Shown piece after piece: positions 28,690 to 39,839 of a stretch of 64,000 nt of DNA. This DNA comes from Bombyx mori (taxonomy: Eukaryota; Arthropoda; Insecta; Lepidoptera; Bombycidae). The position numbers were made by a program, and so were the translations under genes. The notes beneath the pieces were generated by a model. It searched no databases. It had not been told where the DNA came from and worked only from the letters and a program-made list of their open reading frames with translations. The stretch lies in assembly GCF_030269925.1 (NCBI RefSeq), contig NC_085130.1, positions 8,072,501 to 8,136,500 of the forward strand. Reading direction: 5' to 3'. Every line of letters starts with the position of its first letter. The stretch's first letter is position 1.

Positions 28690-31149
28690 TGCCCTTGTAG
28701 GCAGACGAGCATACGGCCCACCTGATGGTGAGTGGTTACCGTTGCCCATGGACTTCAGCAATGCCAGGGGCAGAGCCAAGCCGCTGCCTACCGCTTAATA
28801 CTCTCCACAAGCCTCGTTTGAAGAAGGACATGTCATAGCGCTCGGGAAACACCGTGGAGGGGAGCTCATTCCATAGCCGGATGGTACGTGGCAAAAAAGA
28901 TCTCTGGAAACGCACTGTGGATGACCGCAGTGGCTCCAGGTAGTACGGATGAACACTACTCCGATGGCGGGCGGTGCGATGGTAAAAACGAGATGCCGGT
29001 ATCATCTCGAACAATTCCTCAGAGCACTCCCCATGGAACATACGGTATAAAATACAGAGAGAACCGAAGTCCCTCCGCAGACCCAGAGGTTCCAAACGAT
29101 CCGTGAGACCGGGATTATCGACAATCCGAACGCCCCTCCTCTGTATGGAGTCAAATGGAAGAAGCTGGTATTTGGGAGCCCCGGCCCAGAGATGGGAGCA
29201 GTACTCCACGCGAGGCCGGACTTGTGCTTTATAAAGCAGAAGCCTTTGTCCAGGCGTGAAGTACCGCTTCGCTCTGTTGAGGACTCCCAGCATTTTGGAC
29301 GCCAACTTGGCTTTGCCTTCCAAATGACTCCGAAACTGGACATCGCTCGAAATGTCGACCCCAAGTATCCCAATACTCTCGGAAGGTTGCAGGGATACTC
29401 CTTGGAATTGCGGCGCCATGACAAAGGGGTCCTTCTTCGCAGCGAACGCGCAAACTTGTGTCTTTAACGGGTTGAATTGAACCAAGTTCAATTCACCCCA
29501 TTTGGAGACTCGCCCCAGAGAGTTCTTCACTTCAGACACAAGTTTTGATCGTCTCTCTTGCACCACGCTTCGAGAGAGACTCTGATGGCCGATATATCGC
29601 GCATCCCCCGTGCTGTCATCCGCATAGCAATGCATGCTATCAATAGACAGCATGTCATTGATATACAGGATGAAAAGCGTAGGGGAGAGCACCGAACCTT
29701 GTGGAACGCCAGCGTTAATGGTCATGGTATCAGAACAGTCACCGTCTACAACGACCGTGATGCTCCGCCCATCCAAAAAGCTAGCGATCCACTTGCAGAG
29801 ACCCTCGGGGATTCCGTAAGATGGTAGCTTCGACAGAAGTGCCCTATGCCAGACCCTGTCGAAGGCCTTCGCGATATCAAGGCTCACAGCAAGAGCCTCG
29901 CCCTTGCTCTCCAAGGCTTCAGCCCACCTGTGAGTAAGGTATACAAGAAGATCGCCAGCTGAGCGACCGTGATGGAAACCGTACTGTCGGTCACTGATCA
30001 GCTGGCGATCTTCAAGATACTTCAGGAGTTGTATATTTATAATTCGCTCCATCACCTTGGAAAACAAGGAAGTTATCGCGATAGGCCTATAGCTCGATGG
30101 GTCCGACCGGTCACCCTTCTTGGGGATAGGGTGGACGTGGGCGTTCTTCCATGAAGACGGAACCCTGTTAGTGCAATAAGAGAGGCGATACAAACGCGTT
30201 AGCGCAGGCGTCAGCTCAGGGGCGCACCTTTTCAGAACCACAGCAGGGATGCCGTCCGGCCCACTCGACTTATGGACGTCCAGGAGTCGGAGTTCCCGCC
30301 TGACTGCACACTGTGTAAAGCAGATCTCCGGCAGGGAACTGTCACACCGGGGGATGTTCGGTGGTGTGGTACCCCCGTCGTCCACAGTCGAGTTCGAGGC
30401 GAAGAGTTTGACCAGAAGGTCAGCCTTCTCTTTCGCACTATGGGCCAGACTGTCATCAGACTTGCGTAGTGGTGGGAGACTAGACCTGCAGAAGTTACCC
30501 TCTGCAGCCTTAGCGAGCGACCAGAAAGCACGGCTCCCGGCGGGATAGCTCTTCAGTCGCTCGCCAATTCTGGCAACGTGCTCCGACTTCGCCCTGGCAA
30601 TAGCCCTCTTATAGGACCTAGAAGCGGCGTTAAATTTCCGCCTTTCCTCTGAGGTATTAGGATCCTGGCGTCTCCTGGCATCATTCCATGCCGCGTATGC
30701 GGACCGCTTGAGGCGTGCAGCGTCCCGACTGGCATTGTTATACCAGGGTCCACTGCGACCCCCGACGGGCACCTCGGAAGAAGGAATGAACAGTTCCATC
30801 CCCCGAAGCACCACGTTTTTAAGTCGGTCCGCACAGACGTCAGGATCACCAGAGGAAAAGCAGAGCCGCCCGCATGGGTAGGATGCGTAAAATTCGCGCA
30901 ACCCATCCCAATCTGCTGACATATACCGCCAAACTCTTCGATACCCGGTCGTCATTCGACGACCAGGACGAGAGATCGGTACCGCAGCACGGACAAGGCA
31001 GTGATCAGACGATCCAAGTGGAGCGTCGACCACCACACTGTATCCGGCCGGATCGGTGGTCAGCAGAAGGTCCAACAGAGAGGGCTCGACCCCTCAATAT
31101 CTGGGACACGGGTGGGCTGTGTCACCAGCTGGGAGAAGCCGTAGGCCGT
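28690..31149 (-). mobile_element. LINE-J retrotransposon, 5'-truncated
   Basis: Poly(A) side at the T-run before 28690. The 5' break lies inside the endonuclease region at 31149, which corresponds to about 22268 of the near-full-length copy. About 2.46 kb remains. Confidence 0.88.
28736..31075 (-). CDS. LINE-J reverse transcriptase, 779-codon open frame
   Basis: The longest open frame in the window. It begins near the end of the endonuclease domain (LLTTDPAGYSVVV, LGSSDHCLVRA) and carries all polymerase motifs: RPIAITS, LDIAKAFDRVWH, INAGVPQGSVLSPTLF, YADDS, and a C-terminus ending VHGQR. It retains the 32 residues deleted from the copy at 21519. Just upstream, one base is missing in the segment GGGGTCGAGCC (near 31084) relative to GGGGCACGAGCC, so the remaining 5' endonuclease codons are out of frame. 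It lacks the catalytic N-terminal endonuclease half and a 5'-UTR, so it cannot transpose by itself, though polymerase activity is not excluded. Confidence 0.88.
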   Translation of the reverse strand: MDLLLTTDPAGYSVVVDAPLGSSDHCLVRAAVPISRPGRRMTTGYRRVWRYMSADWDGLREFYASYPCGRLCFSSGDPDVCADRLKNVVLRGMELFIPSSEVPVGGRSGPWYNNASRDAARLKRSAYAAWNDARRRQDPNTSEERRKFNAASRSYKRAIARAKSEHVARIGERLKSYPAGSRAFWSLAKAAEGNFCRSSLPPLRKSDDSLAHSAKEKADLLVKLFASNSTVDDGGTTPPNIPRCDSSLPEICFTQCAVRRELRLLDVHKSSGPDGIPAVVLKRCAPELTPALTRLYRLSYCTNRVPSSWKNAHVHPIPKKGDRSDPSSYRPIAITSLFSKVMERIINIQLLKYLEDRQLISDRQYGFHHGRSAGDLLVYLTHRWAEALESKGEALAVSLDIAKAFDRVWHRALLSKLPSYGIPEGLCKWIASFLDGRSITVVVDGDCSDTMTINAGVPQGSVLSPTLFILYINDMLSIDSMHCYADDSTGDARYIGHQSLSRSVVQERRSKLVSEVKNSLGRVSKWGELNLVQFNPLKTQVCAFAAKKDPFVMAPQFQGVSLQPSESIGILGVDISSDVQFRSHLEGKAKLASKMLGVLNRAKRYFTPGQRLLLYKAQVRPRVEYCSHLWAGAPKYQLLPFDSIQRRGVRIVDNPGLTDRLEPLGLRRDFGSLCILYRMFHGECSEELFEMIPASRFYHRTARHRSSVHPYYLEPLRSSTVRFQRSFLPRTIRLWNELPSTVFPERYDMSFFKRGLWRVLSGRQRLGSAPGIAEVHGQR

Positions 31150-31282
31150 AAATATTTTTTTCGAGTAGCTTCGCCCCGCGGCATAACCCGCGGTACGACA
31201 ATAAACGCGGGTAGCATCGCGGGACTCGGCTATCAATAATAAAATTTAATGTTTCCGAAGCGAAGCCTGGGTGGGTCGTCAG
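31150..31282 (+). mobile_element. Hel-D Helitron 3' fragment
   Basis: GAGTAGCTTCGCCCCGCGGC ... GTTTCCGAAGCGAAGCCTGG, with the terminal CTAG mutated to TCAG. Read in reverse it matches 3625-4000 without the SINE. Confidence 0.6.
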
Positions 31283-31484
31283 TTTATTAATAAATCGTTA
31301 AAACTAAACCAATTAATTTAGTTTAACACATGTATAATGATGTTTGTGTATGCAACTCGAACCCGATGCAACGGTTCGAAGCATCTAAGACACGTAACAA
31401 CAAGACGAAAGGCAGACTTGGTGTGTGTTTGGTGCGTACAGTGGCGGACACGAAAACCGGACCACGAGATAATCACGAATTCAG
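31283..31484. other. Spacer, nothing recognised
   Basis: Overlapping 77- and 97-codon frames run into LINE-B sequence and carry no recognised motif. Confidence 0.4.
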
Positions 31485-31570
31485 TCATTTCGAATCCTCC
31501 CGATCTATTAACGGTGCTTTTAGGTACCTTAAGCGTCGGTCACCGTCCTCGTCGAACCCGTAACTTGCGA
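31485..31570 (+). mobile_element. LINE-B coding-end fragment
   Basis: TCCTCCCGATCTATTAACGG and GGTCACCGTCCTCGTCGAAC only; the UTR is cut off by Bm1. Confidence 0.7.
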
Positions 31571-31812
31571 TTTTTTTTATTTTTTTTATTGCTTAAATGG
31601 GTGGACGACCTGGTGTTAAGTGGTTACTAAAGCCCGTAGACATCTACAACGTAAATGCGCCACACACCTTGAGATATAAGTTCTAATGTCTCAAGTATAA
31701 ATACAACAGCTGCCCCACCATTCAAATCGAAACGCATTACTGCTTCACGGCAGAAATAGGCGGGGTGGTGATACCTACGTGCGCGGACTTACAAGAGATC
31801 CTACCACCAGTA
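31571..31812 (-). mobile_element. Bm1 SINE, headless
   Basis: Minus-strand body and tail with T-rich left edge; small deletion at the GCTCACAGCCCA motif. Confidence 0.87.
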
Positions 31813-32172
31813 AAAAATCACCAACAACTTACCACTATATGATATGATTATTATTTTTTTACCATACCATAAAAACTGAAAATTAAAAATCATATCTTAC
31901 TTAGTAGGACAATAATTTTGTCCGCCACCGTATGGGCGAAGCAATTAATTTAACTTGCATAAGTTGAGAAGCTCATGTTTGTGAAGCTGCGGAACATTCA
32001 AGTTCTAACCGGAGCTTGACAGAAAGCTCAAGGCCTAAGTTCTGTGCACAAAGGATATTACGAAGGGTATTCTTGGAGATTAAATTAATCAGTTCTTAGC
32101 GCAAAATAATGGACGGTCAAGCCCCTAATTAATATGATTTATTAATACGCTTTAATTAGCTTCAGATGTATG
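31813..32172. other. AT-rich spacer
   Basis: Nothing recognised. Confidence 0.5.
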
Positions 32173-32849
32173 TATGTAACGGAATCTTTGAACATGATTT
32201 TGACCCCTTTTAAAATGTCGGATTAACTCGAAATTTGGCATACTTATTAAGGACCGATGACAAATTCAATTTTAAAATTGAACTAAAAAATGAAAAATAA
32301 ATAATAGTTTGAAAAAAATCTAACAAAATACGCTTTTATAGAAAATCCAACTAAAACATAGAAAATTTTTTTTAATAAATTTGAATTAAAAATAGTGTAT
32401 GGAAAAGTGATTTTATTGTAAAAAAGCGTGAGATGCTTTTCAGGATATTATCAAAATAACCCTTCTACTCATATCTGTTCATAAAATATTTGTAACTACT
32501 GATACTATGCACCCCACGCTTAATTAAATTAATAATTTAATATTAATAATTATTATATAAATAGAAATTAATATAATTTATTTTACTAAACTTTTTTTCA
32601 CTATGTTAATATGATCTGACAAGCTTACTTAAATGATGTTAAGCGGACACTGAAGACCTTGGGTCGAGGTTTCAGACTCCAGTTTTTAATACTAGCTAAC
32701 CCGGCAGACTTCGTAGTGCCTCAGTATATAAATAAAAGACCTTTTTTTAAATATTGAATTGTCATCGGTCCTTAATAAGTATTCTAAATTTCGAGTTAAT
32801 CCGACGTTTTGAAGGGGGTTAAAATCATGTTCAAAGATTCCGTTACATA
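32173..32849. mobile_element. Long inverted-repeat element
   Basis: About 100-bp inverted arms: left TATGTAACGGAATCTTTGAA ... TTATTAAGGACCGATGACAA, right the reverse (CATCGGTCCTTAATAAGTAT ... GATTCCGTTACATA). The interior is AT-rich with no transposase and contains a Hel-B fragment. No clear target duplication. Confidence 0.7.
32692..32748 (-). mobile_element. Hel-B 3' fragment
   Basis: CTAGCTAACCCGGCAGACTT then GTAGTGCCTCAGTATATAA; only the 3' terminus is left. Confidence 0.65.
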
Positions 32850-32859
32850 TTAACATAAA

Positions 32860-33315
32860 CTAGATGTCCCGCAGTAGTCGAAATTCGACTATAATTAATG
32901 GGAATTGTTAGTTTGTACACTATTATGATTGTATTATAAACTACTATAATCACAATTTTCGCCAACACTACACTATAAAAATATTAACAAAGACAAACAA
33001 TATTTAATTTTAATCTATTCTCAATTTGACAACAGACGTCAAGAACAAAAGTTTGACAATAAATAGTATGCATGTGTGTGTGTGTGTGTGTGTACATGGT
33101 ATGTATTGTGTGTAACGTTTTCTTTATTGATTTAATGTATATTTTATATTAATTTAGTATATTTTAGATTTAATGTATTATTATTTAAAAAAAATATTAG
33201 CTTTGAGCACTTCTTCTCTATTTCTCTATAAGTGTGGAAAATTTCATACTCCTCCGTCCGCGCAATTTTCGTAAAAAGGGATACAAAGTTTTTGCTTCAC
33301 GTATTCATATATAGA
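32860..33315 (-). mobile_element. Hel-A Helitron
   Basis: Left edge CTAGATGTCCCGCAG after host A, hairpin GTCGAAATTCGAC, right edge TATAGA before T. A TG repeat is expanded at 33072-33092 and there is an AT-rich duplication near 33150. Confidence 0.85.
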
Positions 33316-33499
33316 TACGTATGAAGCTAATAAAAGCGTAAAGAAAAAACTCGTCTGACCGCGTATCAAATGTCTTCAGTTTTCAAACGCTGCATGCATT
33401 TCAGTTATCGGCCAAGGAAAACTTGATTGCACAACGAAAAGCCATTCAGGACTCGTATATTTCAAATACAAGAAGGGGCTACATAAATGTATAAATGTA
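33316..33499. other. Spacer
   Basis: Nothing recognised. Confidence 0.4.
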
Positions 33500-33741
33500 C
33501 TAGCGGACCCGACAGACGTTGTCCCGCAAAAATTCATTCAAGTCGATCATCCAGCCGTTTAGTTGTAGTATAGATAAATAACCTAGATACCGACTGTAGC
33601 GCGATCTGCCGGGCTGATATGTGAATCTAAACCATCCAGGCTGCCACCTAAACGCATACAAAAAATCATTCAAATCGGTCCCAGCCGTTTAGGAGTTCAG
33701 TGACAAACACACGCACAGATGAAATATGTATATAAAGATAG
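33500..33741 (-). mobile_element. Hel-C Helitron
   Basis: Left edge CTAGCGGACCCGACAGACGT after host A. The interior carries CAAATCGGTCCCAGCCGTTT, common in insect Helitron ends. Single copy here. Confidence 0.6.
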
Positions 33742-33903
33742 GTAGGTACAAAACGATTATTCGTTAAAGACCCTCTTGATGGAATAGCGCAATGTATTTA
33801 AAGTTATCACCTTATCTGACGCTCTTGGTATGTTGGTATTTAGGTTGATCAAGTCGCCTCAAATTTGAAGCTGTTGACGGCATTTCCTCCATAGAGCACC
33901 TTT

Positions 33904-34326
33904 TTTTATTACTTAGATGGGGGGACGAGCTCACAACTCACCTGGTGTTAAGTGGTTACTGGAGCCCATGGACATCTACAACGTAAATGCGCCACCCACC
34001 TTGAGATATAAGTTCTAAGATCTTAGTATAGTTACAACGGCTGCCACACCCTTCAAACCGAAACGCGTTACTGCTTCACGGGAGAAATAGGCAGGGCGGT
34101 GGTACTTACTCGCGCGGACTCACAAGAGGTCCTACCACCAGTAATTACGCATTTTGCGGGTTTCACTTTTATTACACGATGTTATTCCTTCACCGTGGAA
34201 GTCAATCGTGAACATTTGTTGAGTATATAATTCATTAGAAAAATTGGTACCCGCCTGGGATTCGAACACAGGTGCATTCGCTCAACACGAATACACCGGA
34301 CGTCTTATCTCTTAGGCCACGATGAC
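33904..34326 (-). mobile_element. Full-length Bm1 SINE
   Basis: Minus strand: T-run, tail, body, then the tRNA-like head ending CTTAGGCCACGATGACTT. B-box region present as GGATTCGAACAC on the plus strand. Confidence 0.88.
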
Positions 34327-35056
34327 TTCAAAAATAATAATCTTAGGGCACGACCTTAAAAGAAAATAAAAATAACCTTCGCTCTGAGTATAGATTTATT
34401 GAATCGATCAGTCCAAAATACAGACCACGCTCTACACAATGCGAGAAAGAAAAAAAAATGGCATTAGGATGCGTCATCGGAAAACTTCGGGTCACACAGC
34501 TCACCGAGCCAGAAGAGTAGTAAAGTAGATCTACATGAAGATGTATCACCCAGCATCCTAACGTAATACACCGATAACATTCAGGCTTCATTACGTACAT
34601 TATCCTTGTGTAATTAGACATGAATTCTTGCTCGTTTTATGTGAAAAATCTCATTGTTTACTCCATCAAGCTGGATTAATGTGGATAGGACTTTTATTTT
34701 TATTTTTCGACGCTTTTCTATCTATTCATGTTAAAATCAGATGATTTGAATTTATTTTTCTCTAAGCCATAATAATTTGATTTAATCACTAAATAAACCA
34801 ACCGCCATACGATAGAATTCTGACTTTGATCTCATGTCCTATGGTATGACCATCACCAGGTGAGGTCCCTCAAGATGAACGCACAACACCGCGAGGGTTC
34901 CTGGATATATGATTTTAGATTAATATTTTCAATAATAACTTTTATACCAATATATGGCACTCGATGGCATTTATGCCAATATAAGGCGCACTATGGCACA
35001 TAAGCAATATACGTCATACGATGGCATCTGTGGCACATCCTTTTTTATGATTGAAG
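34327..35056. other. Spacer with short imperfect tandem motif
   Basis: No gene recognised. The motif ATGGCAC/ATGGCAT recurs with about 25-30 bp spacing at 34955-35035 (ATATATGGCACTCGATGGCA), a decayed tandem repeat that produces the 62-codon frame. Confidence 0.45.
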
Positions 35057-35245
35057 TATTACTGGTGGCCCGGAGGCCTTTCCAGTTTCGCCAGGACAGG
35101 TGGGCGAGCAAATGCTCAGCCAGGAGGGGCGGGATTTGCTAACAGCTGCCTGTTAGCAAATCCGAAGCGAGCGCCTCCAAAGACATCTAACAACTCGAGA
35201 GCAGCTGCTTCGCGGATGAATCTATTAGCGGATCGGGGAGCATCC
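35057..35245 (-). mobile_element. LINE-B-related 3' variant
   Basis: GGAGGCCTTTCCAGTTTCGC and GCAGCTGCTTCGCGGATGAA. The first motif recurs in reverse at 59390-59455, the second at 9620-9640. Orientation inferred from LINE-B. Confidence 0.5.
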
Positions 35246-35815
35246 ATGCTAGTCTGGACATTTCACGAATTACCGGCGGCGGTGTCTGAGCAGCGTTGCT
35301 CTTTAATTGTTCCTTCGAGGTCCATTAGCCGGTAGTAGCGGGCTGCAGCAATCACGGTGTTGGGGATCGTTAAGGGAAGCTTTAAAAAAATGGCTTCAAA
35401 AATATTCCTCTACCGGAGAGGTAGGGTAGGGTTTTAGAACTGCGCCCGGCGTGCTGGTGAGACGCTTTTGAAGGTGATGATGCACCACGTCCATGCTTTA
35501 TGAATGCTGAAACCCTGATAGCTCGGAAAGGAAGCTACCGGTGAAATAAGAGACGGTAATGAGATTGAGAATCGAAGTCCAAACTGGTGGAAGGACCAGC
35601 ATCTAGAAATGCCGCATAACGTAACCCTCCAGCCAAAGAATAGGAGTCTGCTGAGAGAAACCATGAGAAGAGTCACGATTCTCCACAATCGACGGAGAAC
35701 ACGAATTTAAATTTAATTAGAAATCTTAAATATAATATTTTACAATCAAAACATTTTAACATAAAACCAAAAGCGTATTAAACATAAAATAAAATTCACC
35801 AATATATTCGAAGTC
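35246..35815. other. Possible LINE sequence, unplaced
   Basis: GC content is higher than the surroundings up to about 35690, suggesting retroelement-derived DNA, but no conserved motif could be read in any frame. Confidence 0.3.
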
Positions 35816-35982
35816 ATATACCGCCACTTACCTTGAGACATGAGTTTTAAGGTCTCAGTTTTTTTTACAGTACAACGGCTGCTCCAGCCTTCAAGCCGAA
35901 CCGCATTACTGCTTCACGGCCGAAATAGGCAGGGTGGTGGTACCTACCCGTGCGGACTCACAAGAGGTACTAACGCCAGTAA
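35816..35982 (-). mobile_element. Bm1 SINE body fragment
   Basis: Minus-strand body only; no tail. Confidence 0.8.
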
Positions 35983-36205
35983 AAGCCACTCTGTCACACG
36001 TACGTTTAACCATATCGAGTGCTGAAAGGATATTAGGTTTTGTTTTAAGTGATATTTTTGCTAATTTACAGGAGAGCCATTTAAAGTTTATATTTTTGTA
36101 AAACATATCATAGCAAAAAAACTTCTTCAACTATTTGAACGGGGTATAATTAATTGAAGATCAATTAAAAACATTGAATTTTTGATGCTAATACCAAATT
36201 TACTG
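35983..36205. other. Spacer
   Basis: Nothing recognised. Confidence 0.4.
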
Positions 36206-36446
36206 TCGGTAGGACGTCTTGTGAGTCCGCACGGGTAGGTAACACCACCCCGCCTATTTCTGCCGTGAAGCAGCAATGAGTTTCGGTTTGAGGGGTGCGG
36301 TAGCCGTTGTAACTATACTGAGACCTTAGAACTTATATCTCGGGGTGGATGGCGCATTTACATTGTAGATGTCTATGGGCTTCCGTGATCACTTAACACC
36401 AGGTGGGCTGTGAGCTCGTACACCCGTCTAAGCAATAAAAAAAAAT
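36206..36446 (+). mobile_element. Bm1 SINE, headless
   Basis: GGTAGGACGTCTTGTGAGTC to CGTCTAAGCAATAAAAAAAA. A second Bm1 in the same orientation follows 27 bp later. Confidence 0.88.
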
Positions 36447-36472
36447 CGGATCTTTAATTACAATTAATTTAA

Positions 36473-36838
36473 AAGTCGTCGTGGCCTAAAGGATAAGAGA
36501 CGTCCGGTGCATTCGTATCGAGCGATGCACCGGTGTTCGAATCTCGCTGGCGGGTACCAATTTTTCTAATGAAATACGTACTCAACAAATGTTCACGATT
36601 GACTTCCACGGTGAAGGAATAACATCGTGCAATAAAAATCAAACCCGTAAAATTATAATTTGCGTAATTACTGGGTGGGGCAAGGGTGGGGCAGCCGTTG
36701 TGACTATACTGAGACCTTAGAACTATATCTTAAGGTGTGTGGCGCATTTACGTTGTAGATGTCTATGGGCTCCAGTAACCACTTAACACCAGGTGGGCTG
36801 TGAGCTCGTCCACCCATCTAAGCAATAAATAAAAAAAA
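36473..36838 (+). mobile_element. Bm1 SINE with head and internal deletion
   Basis: Full tRNA-like head (GTCGTCGTGGCCTAAAGGAT, B-box GGTGTTCGAATCTC). About 80 bases of the body between ATTACTGG and GGTGGGGCAGCC are missing. Normal tail. Confidence 0.88.
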
Positions 36839-37142
36839 GATAAATGTCGCCTAAACCAAATAGCAATTCTTTAAACTAATTCACGAAAACTTTAGCGATT
36901 GGCATCCGAACGTGGCGAGTCTAATTACCCGGTAATGGTGCCGGTAATTAGCGGGGAGGCAAGATTAATAGTTGTCATACTTGCCGGCCGAGAACTAAAA
37001 TTTAATTTCGTACAAAGTATAAAACGTGAATCGGCATTACCATTGTGGTTGTACACGGAGCTTACGGCAACTGGATGTGGCATTTTGAAACCGTTTAGTC
37101 TGGTCCAAATCCGAGCTCGCATCAGCGTCGGATCTAACCATT
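36839..37142. other. Spacer, nothing recognised
   Basis: Overlapping frames on both strands (101 and 65 codons) contain no recognised motif. Confidence 0.4.
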
Positions 37143-37560
37143 TCTTTTTTCTTCTACCTAAGCTGGATAGCCTTGAGAGGCTATTCCGGCGTAACCTTAA
37201 CTAGTAGGTGAGTTCACGGGGCTCAAACCGGAGGGATGCTAACATTGACCCTAGCAAGAGCAGTGCTTCGCAGAATCTACAACCGGATCGGAAACACGAC
37301 TCTCTGAGAAGATCCGGCGAGAAACTCAGTGGGTTGTGTCTGTGGGTTAATTCGTCGAGCCTTTCGTCGCAAGCGACGGGTTCGGCGAGGACGGTGACCG
37401 ATGCTTGCGGTACGTAAAAGCACCGTTAATGGATCGGAAGGATCCGTAATGACGTGCTTTGGGCGACGTCGACGGTTTACCATTCGGTCTACAGGATCGG
37501 GTATATAGTTTCCAGGGGTCACGACAAGAGGGTTCTCATGTCACGCCGCTTTCTCAAAGT
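37143..37560 (-). mobile_element. LINE-B 3' end with coding remnant
   Basis: Minus strand: the frame at 37277-37522 reads GNYIPDPVDRMVNRRRRPKH ... TVLLRTASIGHRPRRTRRLR then a stop after the arginine-rich end, followed by the UTR. About the same coverage as 15060-15513. Confidence 0.75.
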
Positions 37561-37585
37561 GGCAGATCTACCCGTGCTCTTTGTG

Positions 37586-37852
37586 GTTAGTGCGAGTTTT
37601 TTAACGTTCTCGATAGCGTAAAAGTTAACTCAAATTTGTATGAAGCTGGAACGTTTACCGCTAGGGCCATTGAGATGACGTATATTTATAAATTTCGCTA
37701 GATTGAATTTTATTCATCTTTATGTGTATATATGTGTGTTTTCTGTAAAGTCCAAAGCAACTGGACTGATCTTAATGAAATTTTCCAATGCCATACAAAT
37801 TTGAGTTAACTTTTACGCTATCGAAAACGTTAAAAAACTCGCACTAAGCACC
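37586..37852. mobile_element. FB foldback element, copy 4, enlarged centre
   Basis: Arms TTAGTGCGAGTTTTTTAACG and AACGTTAAAAAACTCGCACT. The centre holds about 110 extra bases after CCGCTAGGGCC (TGTGTATATATGTGTGTTTT, AAAGCAACTGGACTGATCTT) that resemble a Helitron 5' piece. Confidence 0.75.
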
Positions 37853-37892
37853 CTGTTCATTGTAACACTGGCCACGCACACAACCACACAAG

Positions 37893-38348
37893 CAGGGACG
37901 TCTTAAAGTAGGATGGGGCCCTAGGGCATACAAGAATTTGAGGCCCTTTTGGAAAGTAAAAAAAGCGAATTATAAATAAAAAAAATTACTGAGTATGACC
38001 ATTTATTATACTTAATCAAATACAGTATAATATAATATGTCATTAATGATATTAGAATTGATTGATTTAGAATTGATGATATTAGATAATAGAATTAGAC
38101 TGATTTTTTGGTTACGATTTCGATAACGGTTTCTTTCGGGATTTCTGTTGAGCGAAATCTTCTATTATAGGCATAGTATATGTCTTGTAAATACCTTCTG
38201 ATTACTGATTTGTGAAAAAAATTTAATGTGCCCGACAAAAATGTTTTGAGAATAAACTTATGAGAGAAATTGTCGATCTTTCGGGGCCCCCTGAGAATGG
38301 GGGCCCTGGGCACGGGCCCCGTGTGCCCTTGTGGTAAAGACGGTATTG
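37893..38348. mobile_element. Non-autonomous hAT element, copy 2
   Basis: Flanked by the perfect 8-bp duplication CACACAAG (37885-37892, 38349-38356). Same ends as copy 1 (CAGGGACGTC ... GACGGTATTG). 456 bp; about 40 bp longer than copy 1 through an ATTAGAATTGAT expansion. The 86-codon minus frame inside has no transposase motif. Confidence 0.87.
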
Positions 38349-38356
38349 CACACAAG

Positions 38357-38687
38357 ATTATTTTAGATTAAAAAAAACTAGAAGAAACCATACAAATAGT
38401 AGTTCTAATTATATAGTATTCAAAAGCGCGTCCAGTCTCATAATATCTTCGTAACAATGTTCTATCTCATTTATATTGGGTCTGTGGGCCCAGGACGGGC
38501 CATTGTGGCGAATATACGTGGAAGTTAAGGTCAAGTCGACCGTTAAGGGTTAGTTTGTTTGCCAACCAATAATTTACCTTTTATTTGCTCAACTATGGTC
38601 CTATATACGCTTGGTAACACCAAACTAATTATGGGTAGGGTATACGGGAGTTAAGTATTATTTTGCATTTATTTTTTTACTAAGATA
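38357..38687. other. Spacer, nothing recognised
   Basis: No gene or repeat family seen. Confidence 0.5.
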
Positions 38688-39149
38688 CCAGCGGCCCGAT
38701 CCGCTCGGGTTTTTAGCAAAAATTTCAACGATATTTGACGTTGTTTTATTTTTTTAAATAAAAGAGCACTTGTTGTGGCATAACTATAATAGTTAGACAT
38801 ATGCTGTCCGGATATTTTTTGTAAATAATAATGTGTTCTACAAAGCCGTAGTACATTATTTTATTCTATCATTAATAGTTTTCGCAGGGCACGCGATGTA
38901 AAGAATATTTTAGGCAATTTATTTACACTATTAGGGTTACATTATTGGAGTTTTAGTAGGGATCCTTAATTTTTTCAATAAAAATTTATAGTCTATGTCA
39001 CTCGGGAAGTGTGTAGCTGTAGTGTAGCTTCCAAACAGTGAAATAATTTTTCAAATCGGTTCAGTGGTTTTCGGAGCCTATTCAATACAAACAAACAAAC
39101 AAATCTTTCCTCTTCATAATATTATTATATATTATATTATAAGTATAGA
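38688..39149 (-). mobile_element. Hel-E Helitron (Lep1-like)
   Basis: Left edge CCAGCGGCCCGATCCGCTCG (terminal CTAG mutated to CCAG), right edge AAGTATAGA before T, with an expanded ATATTAT run near 39121-39140. Confidence 0.8.
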
Positions 39150-39159
39150 TTGCATAGCT

Positions 39160-39212
39160 TTTTTTTTATTGCCCGTGTAGGTAGGCGAGCATACGGCCCA
39201 CCTGATGGTGAG
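39160..39212 (-). mobile_element. LINE-J extreme 3' tail
   Basis: T-run then TTGCCCGTGTAGGTAGGCGA and CACCTGATGGTGAGTG only. Confidence 0.75.
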
Positions 39213-39248
39213 TGAGTTTAACGAATAATTGCAGCTCACTTCGACAAT

Positions 39249-39412
39249 TTTTTTTTTTTATTGCTTAGATGGGTGGACGAGCTCACAGTCCACTCGGTGT
39301 TCAGTGGTTATTGGAGCCCATAGACATCTATAACGTAAATGCGTCACCCACCTTGATATATAAGTTCTAAGGTCTCAAGTATAGTTACAACGGCTCCCCC
39401 ATCCTTCAAACC
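39249..39412 (-). mobile_element. Bm1 SINE, 3' two-thirds
   Basis: Minus strand with T-run; stops at CCTTCAAACC. Confidence 0.85.
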
Positions 39413-39676
39413 AGTATTTATCAGTGTAAGTATCAAATGAAGCGCTTTGTTTTCTTTCATTACGATGCACTAGACACCGGATGCCCACGCGTGGGCTTCG
39501 GGTCAGAAGTCATGTTGTAAGACCTACAAAGGTTTAATATAGGTTTGGTACAAGTCATAAGATCGGCGATAGTTTATGGAAAGATCCTAATGTTTTATAG
39601 TTTGGTAGGCAGTGGCTACTGTAGGAGTTTCTCTGGGCGATCGAATCAGGAATAAGATTCTCAGGAGTACGTAATT
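39413..39676. other. Spacer
   Basis: Nothing recognised. Confidence 0.4.
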
Positions 39677-39746
39677 TTTTATTTATTGCTTATATGTTTG
39701 GATGTGCCCACAGCCCACCTGGTGTTAAGTGGTTACTGGAGCCCAC
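39677..39746 (-). mobile_element. Bm1 SINE tail fragment
   Basis: Only the last 70 bases (TTGCTTATATGTTTGGATGT ... TACTGGAGCCCA). Confidence 0.75.
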
Positions 39747-39839
39747 GTACTGCTTAAGCTGCTTCTTTCAGTATGTGGTCTCTCAGTCTCTCCCTCACTC
39801 AAGAGCTTTTTTTTTTGCTTCATTGATGCACAGATGCAT

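Noticed and set aside
36473..36560. tRNA gene in the Bm1 head
   Set aside because: tRNA-like only: it is the promoter head of a SINE repeated at 13444, 17372, 27333 and 33904.
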